Of a stretch of DNA of 32,546 nucleotides, positions 27,719 through 32,546 are shown one piece after another. The notes beneath the pieces were generated by a model, which was not told the origin of the DNA, did not search any database, and was given only the letters and a program-made list of their open reading frames with translations. The position numbers were made by a program, and so were the translations under genes. Every line of letters starts with the position of its first letter. The stretch's first letter is position 1. The stretch spans positions 281,577 to 314,122 of the forward strand of contig BMAT01003563.1 of NCBI GenBank assembly GCA_019649035.1. The letters are read 5' to 3'. The stretch comes from Elysia marginata. Lineage: Eukaryota > Mollusca > Gastropoda > Plakobranchidae.

Positions 27719-28901
27719 ATACCAAGACAAAGACAAAAAATAAGGGAAGCCAATGAGGAAATACTATTAGAGTATAGTTTTTATAATCAATTGCTCACCT
27801 TGTTTTGTTTTTCACGAGAAATGACCTTCGCAGGGATTTTGTCAGTCCTGTTTTTAAAAAGCTTTTATACTTTCTTTACATTTTTTCAAATCAATTCAGT
27901 AGTCAACATGTCGATTTAAAAGCAAAGAAGGCTGGGGGAAAAGTTGATAGAAAAGAAATTGATTACTAATGCACAGAGAAAATAATTTCGTCATTGCAGA
28001 ACATGCCAATCAAGTGGCTTTCAATATAAATTTTAAGTTTATTCTATGTTATTTCCACGATGCAATTCTTCTCCTCTCAATTGTTAACTTGAGTTTTGAT
28101 TTTGAACGACAGTTTTTTTCTTCAGAAATTTCATGATATTACTATTAGTGTCATTTGTTTTCTGAAAAATGCAATATTTATTTTTAAAAGGTCCTTATAT
28201 CACAAAAGGTAATATGTTTTGATGAACTTTGGGTCTATTCAACAGCATAAAAAAATGTTTTTCATTATAAATGACAAAAATCCTCGTATAAAACTCAAGA
28301 ATGATTTTTTTTATGGATAGCTTTAAAAGACTTGGCACCCAACAAATCGAGAATTTAAAGAATCAAGCCTCACATATTCTGAAAAAGATTAAAATGCCTA
28401 GATTGGTTTTAGTTAGGTTAGAGAATGATCTAGTTTTTTGAACTAGAAATTTGATATCTGGGGATGCATCTTATGGCTTGATGACCTTCCCTATTACTTG
28501 TGATTCTTTCAGTATTTGTTGCAGTCTGTCCTATGTTTCCAAAAGATATGTAGTATTGAATGAGATGGTTTGTCCCTCTTTTTCCTGACAGAGTTTCTGT
28601 ATGATATCATTATACAGTATTATAGGTGTAAGATAAATGACGCACATATCAAACTATTGTGTAGTATTAAATCCTATGCCAAACTGTTAAAAATGCCTAC
28701 TTCTGTAGTGTTAAGTGATAGTTTCAACTAATCCAAGCTTAAGTAGTTAAGAACTAATTTCTTAAAGTATTTGAAATAACCAGACTGTACAATGCACTGA
28801 ACACATGCCACGCACCAACTTGAGCAGCTTAACAAAGTTAGGACATGCACATAACAAACGAGTAAGAAGAATAAGAAAAGCATCAAATAGCATCAAAATG
28901 G
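27719..28901. other. Intergenic AT-rich DNA
   Basis: No reading frame, transposon end or RNA gene is recognised between the presumed 3' end of the CCDC83-like gene and the minus-strand polyadenylation signal. Confidence 0.5.
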
Positions 28902-28907
28902 TTTATT
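28902..28907 (-). terminator. Possible polyadenylation signal of a convergent gene
   Basis: TTTATT on the plus strand is AATAAA on the minus strand, in CCCAATAAACC context. It could end a minus-strand transcript whose 3' UTR fills part of 28.9-32.5 kb. A lone hexamer in AT-rich DNA is weak evidence. Confidence 0.25.
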
Positions 28908-30846
28908 GGGCATTTTCGCAAACATTATGGTCAACAATGTACATGTATTATTAAGAATGTACAATGTACCTCCTTAATAAAATAGAGGATCTGAGCAGAT
29001 ATTTTTTTGATAACTTCAATCCCAGCAAAAGGCAAAATGTAAGACACAAATAGAGAATATCATGTGAGCAAATGCACAAACACATTTATACAGACAATAA
29101 ATTAAATATAAACAGTTTGCACGACACACACACACACACATGAAATCACAGGAAAAAAATTGTATCATTCTATAAAAGACTTGAACATGCATCGTTTTAT
29201 GATGTGTATACAAGCCATTTTGTTACAAAATTAAATTATTCTTGCCTCTTTCAATCACTCCTCACATGCACCTCACATTAGGATAATACTCTGGTTAAAC
29301 ATATTTTTTATAACACATTCATTACGCTTCTAGTTTAGTTTTTAATTCATCTTAGTTATTGACACAAACGTGCCAAAAAAATCAACAAAAAAAAACCAAA
29401 ACCGAACAAAAATATAATACCTAATGCCTCAAATAGGCTTAATCAAGAAAGAAATGCAAGGAAGACTAGTGCACAAACTCCAGTAAAGTCTAAAGAGGTG
29501 ACAAATATAACTAATATGATTCAATAAAATCTACAGAAAAGACCCATCTGCCTTGTATGCTGTCTAAAGGTCTAAAGACACTTAGGGAACCAGCATTCAT
29601 TTTTAGGAAGCTCCATATAGCAAAAGAGTAAAAGTTGTGAGAATTCTGCTCAGCATAACCCACCCACCCCCTCTCTCCCCCCACTACAATGACACACACA
29701 AACAAAAAAAAAGGAATAATTTTTAGCAGTTTTTTCTACTTACAACTATGTAATAAACCCACACCCTTACATTCCTAACTGTGCAGGAAAATATGTCAAA
29801 AACATAAAGGATATTTAAAGAATTATCATAATTTTTCAAAATTTATACACAATGTTACATTTTCTGAGTAGGCTGGGACTACAGGAGTTCTGAACAGATA
29901 AACTTAATTCTTTTTCTGCAAACTAGGACCAATTATCTCCACACAAAAAATGTGATGGCTGAGTATGTCTTCACACAGAAGTAAACAAGCAGCAACAAAT
30001 ACACTCATACATCAATGAAAAAGAATTAAGTCTCAGTAAGGAAATCTTCTGAAGATCCTTGCTGATGTTTTGGGCATGGTCAACCTTAAAAGGTGTCATG
30101 TAGCCCTGGGAGTACTTTGGAGTAAGAAGCTTTAATTTCTTTATTTTTAAAATTATTATTAGTACATTATACAAGGAATTATGGGTGGAAAGGCATTCCC
30201 AATTCTACATGAACACAGAGGTACATTTTACAATTTTATACCGGTATAGAAATAAAGCCTGAGACCCTATTGGCAAGCCAAGTACTTGTTATTGAATGCA
30301 GGCTGTCTCTGTTTAAGCATTATAGAGAAGCTTAGGAATGTAAGACTCATCAAAGAACCACCATAAGCCAAATAAACACTCGGCCTAGTTGTAAAAGACA
30401 ACTTTGCCTCAGAACAATTTTATTTAGAGAAAGAAACAAATGCCCAAAAAATGAAAGAACTAATCATTTTTGCTGGTAATACATTATTAGATCATAGAAG
30501 AGGGCATTTGATATTCTTGTTGATGTTGTTGTTGGTAGTGGTTTGTTTTCCTCTGTATTTTGGAGTACATGTACACAAAGACATATTTTCACCTAAGCTT
30601 TCCAAAATATTGGCAAAAAAATCTGTGTTAATCTGACACAAATTTGCTCAGCAATACCCTTAATGTCTACTATTAAAAAATGAACGAACTATAGGCAAAT
30701 TGTACAATAATATTAATAAGTTATAAACATTATCATGTTAATCGTTCTTTTATGACTTCAAAATAGAGGCTATGCAGCCCAGGGCAATAATGTTGCAATG
30801 TTTTAAGAAAATGTTTCAACACAAAGAATAACTTTAAAATTGGTCC
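28908..30846. other. AT-rich non-coding DNA (possible minus-strand 3' UTR)
   Basis: No convincing coding exon is seen on either strand. It includes a short CA tract (29108-29120). A minus-strand stretch near 30040-30130 (KYSQGYMTPFKVDHAQNI) reads open for a while, but it has no recognisable homology or splice context. Confidence 0.4.
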
Positions 30847-31089
30847 GTGAGCAGAGAGAAAAAGGAAGATGAGATGAACATCCACACTCGAAAGAAATTT
30901 CTCAACAAAATGGTCTATGATAGCGCATGGTCATCCTCCGTGATTCATGACACACTGGCAATGATAGCACCGGTCAGTCAAGCATATCGAGCTAAAGAAA
31001 CTCAACCAACATGCGTTACTGTTCTAGCGGGCCAGGTAGTCTCCATTACTGAAGAAGTTTTGCGAGACTATGACCATAAATTACGCTAG
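30847..31089 (+). other. Unrecognised 80-codon ORF
   Basis: The frame reads MSREKKEDEMNIHTRKKFLN, then MVYDSAWSSSVIHDTLAM and TCVTVLAGQVVSITEEVL, ending TAG. The start codon is GTG in the sequence; the first ATG would be the second methionine shown. Composition is more balanced than the surroundings, and GC-richer sequence continues to about 31235. I do not recognise it; a fragment of a repeat or a chance ORF are both possible. Confidence 0.25.
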
Positions 31090-31239
31090 CTGTTACAAAG
31101 TCCGTAGAATTTCAACCATCCAACCTGAAGTTAAGCATTACAGGTTTGCTGTACCTCAGTATGGAGTCATTTGGGCTAATCTGCTGCAAGTAGCCTTTGA
31201 GGCACAAACTCAAGGTCTAGACTCTTAATCCTGCCCTTT

Positions 31240-32546
31240 AAAAACTGGATAAAGGCCAATATACAAATATAACTTAACATCTATCCACATATTAGAATTT
31301 GCTTCCATATAATCAACACGAAAGCTCTAAATTTAAAGATGGAGTAATTCGTTTACACAGAAAGCACTTTTCGCCGGCTTTATGTATGAGGGAAACAACT
31401 CTGAAATGTTCATAGAGTAGAGTATTATACTAATGTTTCCTTTTTACAAACGATATCAAACAGCCTAACAAAAAAAAAGAGATAGAGTGAAAAGGTTCAA
31501 TTTTGAAAAGAATTTATATCTTCTTTCTTTAATTAAAGATAATAAATATCACTCAATTTTGCACGGTGCATTGTATTTTAACCTGTTCATATAGAATATC
31601 CTGATCTTGCTTTAAGGTTTAGATATTCAATATCTTTGGACTTTTAAGGTTAAACTATGTCATAAATCCCAATGTTGCTTCAATAGTTCAAGGAGCAAAT
31701 AACACACAACCGAGTGAAAAAAAAAGAGTTATTTCAAAAACAGTAAAACAAAGCACAAGCGAAATACTAACATTGAAGGGATGAAATCCTTTAGTAACAA
31801 AATGTAACTCTTTGTATAAGTTTGCACAAATATTAAAAGAAAAAAGAAAAATTGCCATCTTTATCAGTGTATTGATGACTATCCTAAACACAATAGTTGT
31901 TACTTTAAAAATATACTACATCAATGAGAATCATCAGTCTATACAAGTTGACAAAAAGATTTTAAACAAGTTCTCGACAATGTCAGAAGAGAAAGACGAT
32001 CTCCGATATCTCTTGAAAACTCAGTAAGTGTAGATTAATATTTCAGGGGGAAAATATTTTGTATGATAACAAAAGTTTTTACTGTGTAAGGACATCTTAA
32101 GGACAAGATGGCAGTTTTCAAAATTCTAACTCATTTTTAAACTCATGGTGGATTTTTAAAAAATGCAAAAACAAGAAAAAAAAATAGAAGCACAAATTCA
32201 AAATATTCGCAAGAGATGATACTCAAAAAATTAAGCAAAAAATAAGAGTGGATAACTCTGCCTTTATAAATGCATACAATAGATCTCATTCTAACTTGAT
32301 ATTCCTTAATGACGAAACGAAGCATATGAAATATTATTCCTGTATAAATGAACTGTCAATTAAAACTCTGTTCCTAAAATTTGAGCTTTTGAAATGTCGA
32401 TTTATTATCAGACAAAATCATAGTAATAATAGCATTTAAGGTCTTTTTTCAAAACTAACTTTACCTACTATCTGACAAGTTTTTATTAATTTGAATCCTC
32501 TTAAGAAAAAACGACTGGCAGGCAACCATTCTTTGTCCTTTTCTGT
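31240..32546. other. AT-rich non-coding DNA to window end
   Basis: No feature is recognised. Short ORFs here are what AT-rich random sequence gives. Confidence 0.45.

Overview
The window looks like nuclear DNA of an invertebrate animal. It is AT-rich, has long GT-AG introns, abundant microsatellites and a dense mix of decayed transposable elements. The composition, the recurring AGGCCTA and TCTAGATCT words, and the mix of RTE and Penelope-like elements fit a mollusc, probably a gastropod. That placement is an inference; no rRNA or mitochondrial marker is present.

The one convincing host gene is an 11-coding-exon, plus-strand gene at 12087-26644. Joining the exons at GT-AG boundaries gives one uninterrupted 430-residue reading frame. 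It encodes a lysine-rich, coiled-coil protein that I recognise as the orthologue of CCDC83. A 5' UTR acceptor lies just before the start codon, and tandem polyadenylation signals lie about 1.07 kb after the stop. A minus-strand polyadenylation signal near 28.9 kb may mark the 3' end of a convergent neighbour beyond the right edge.

Left flank (1-12064): a (CT)n tract comes first, then a nearly full-length RTE-clade non-LTR retrotransposon (391-3801). Its endonuclease half is inverted relative to its reverse-transcriptase half, and the whole is bounded by a 10-bp target-site duplication, which is the structure expected from twin priming. Next come non-coding DNA, a compound CT/CTAT microsatellite with a duplicated unit, a minus-strand Penelope-like relic with GIY-YIG remains (about 7505-8378), a tRNA-derived SINE, and a Tc1-like element with 25-bp terminal inverted repeats and an internal deletion (9090-10240).

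Inside the introns: a 284-bp TTAA-flanked MITE (intron 3), a CR1/L2/Rex1-like reverse transcriptase relic running into an assembly gap and a second 5'-truncated RTE copy with its own 11-bp target-site duplication (intron 4), a GC-rich hairpin with three nuclear-receptor-like half-sites and an unrecognised small ORF (intron 8), a decayed mariner-like element (intron 9), and a second 283-bp copy of the MITE (intron 10). The intron-10 copy interrupts a short repeat whose uninterrupted paralogue lies in intron 9.

Right flank (27719-32546): AT-rich and without a recognisable gene. I found no tRNA or rRNA gene, CRISPR array or bacterial-type operon. The interest lies in the retrotransposition and transposition scars rather than in a new multi-gene system.
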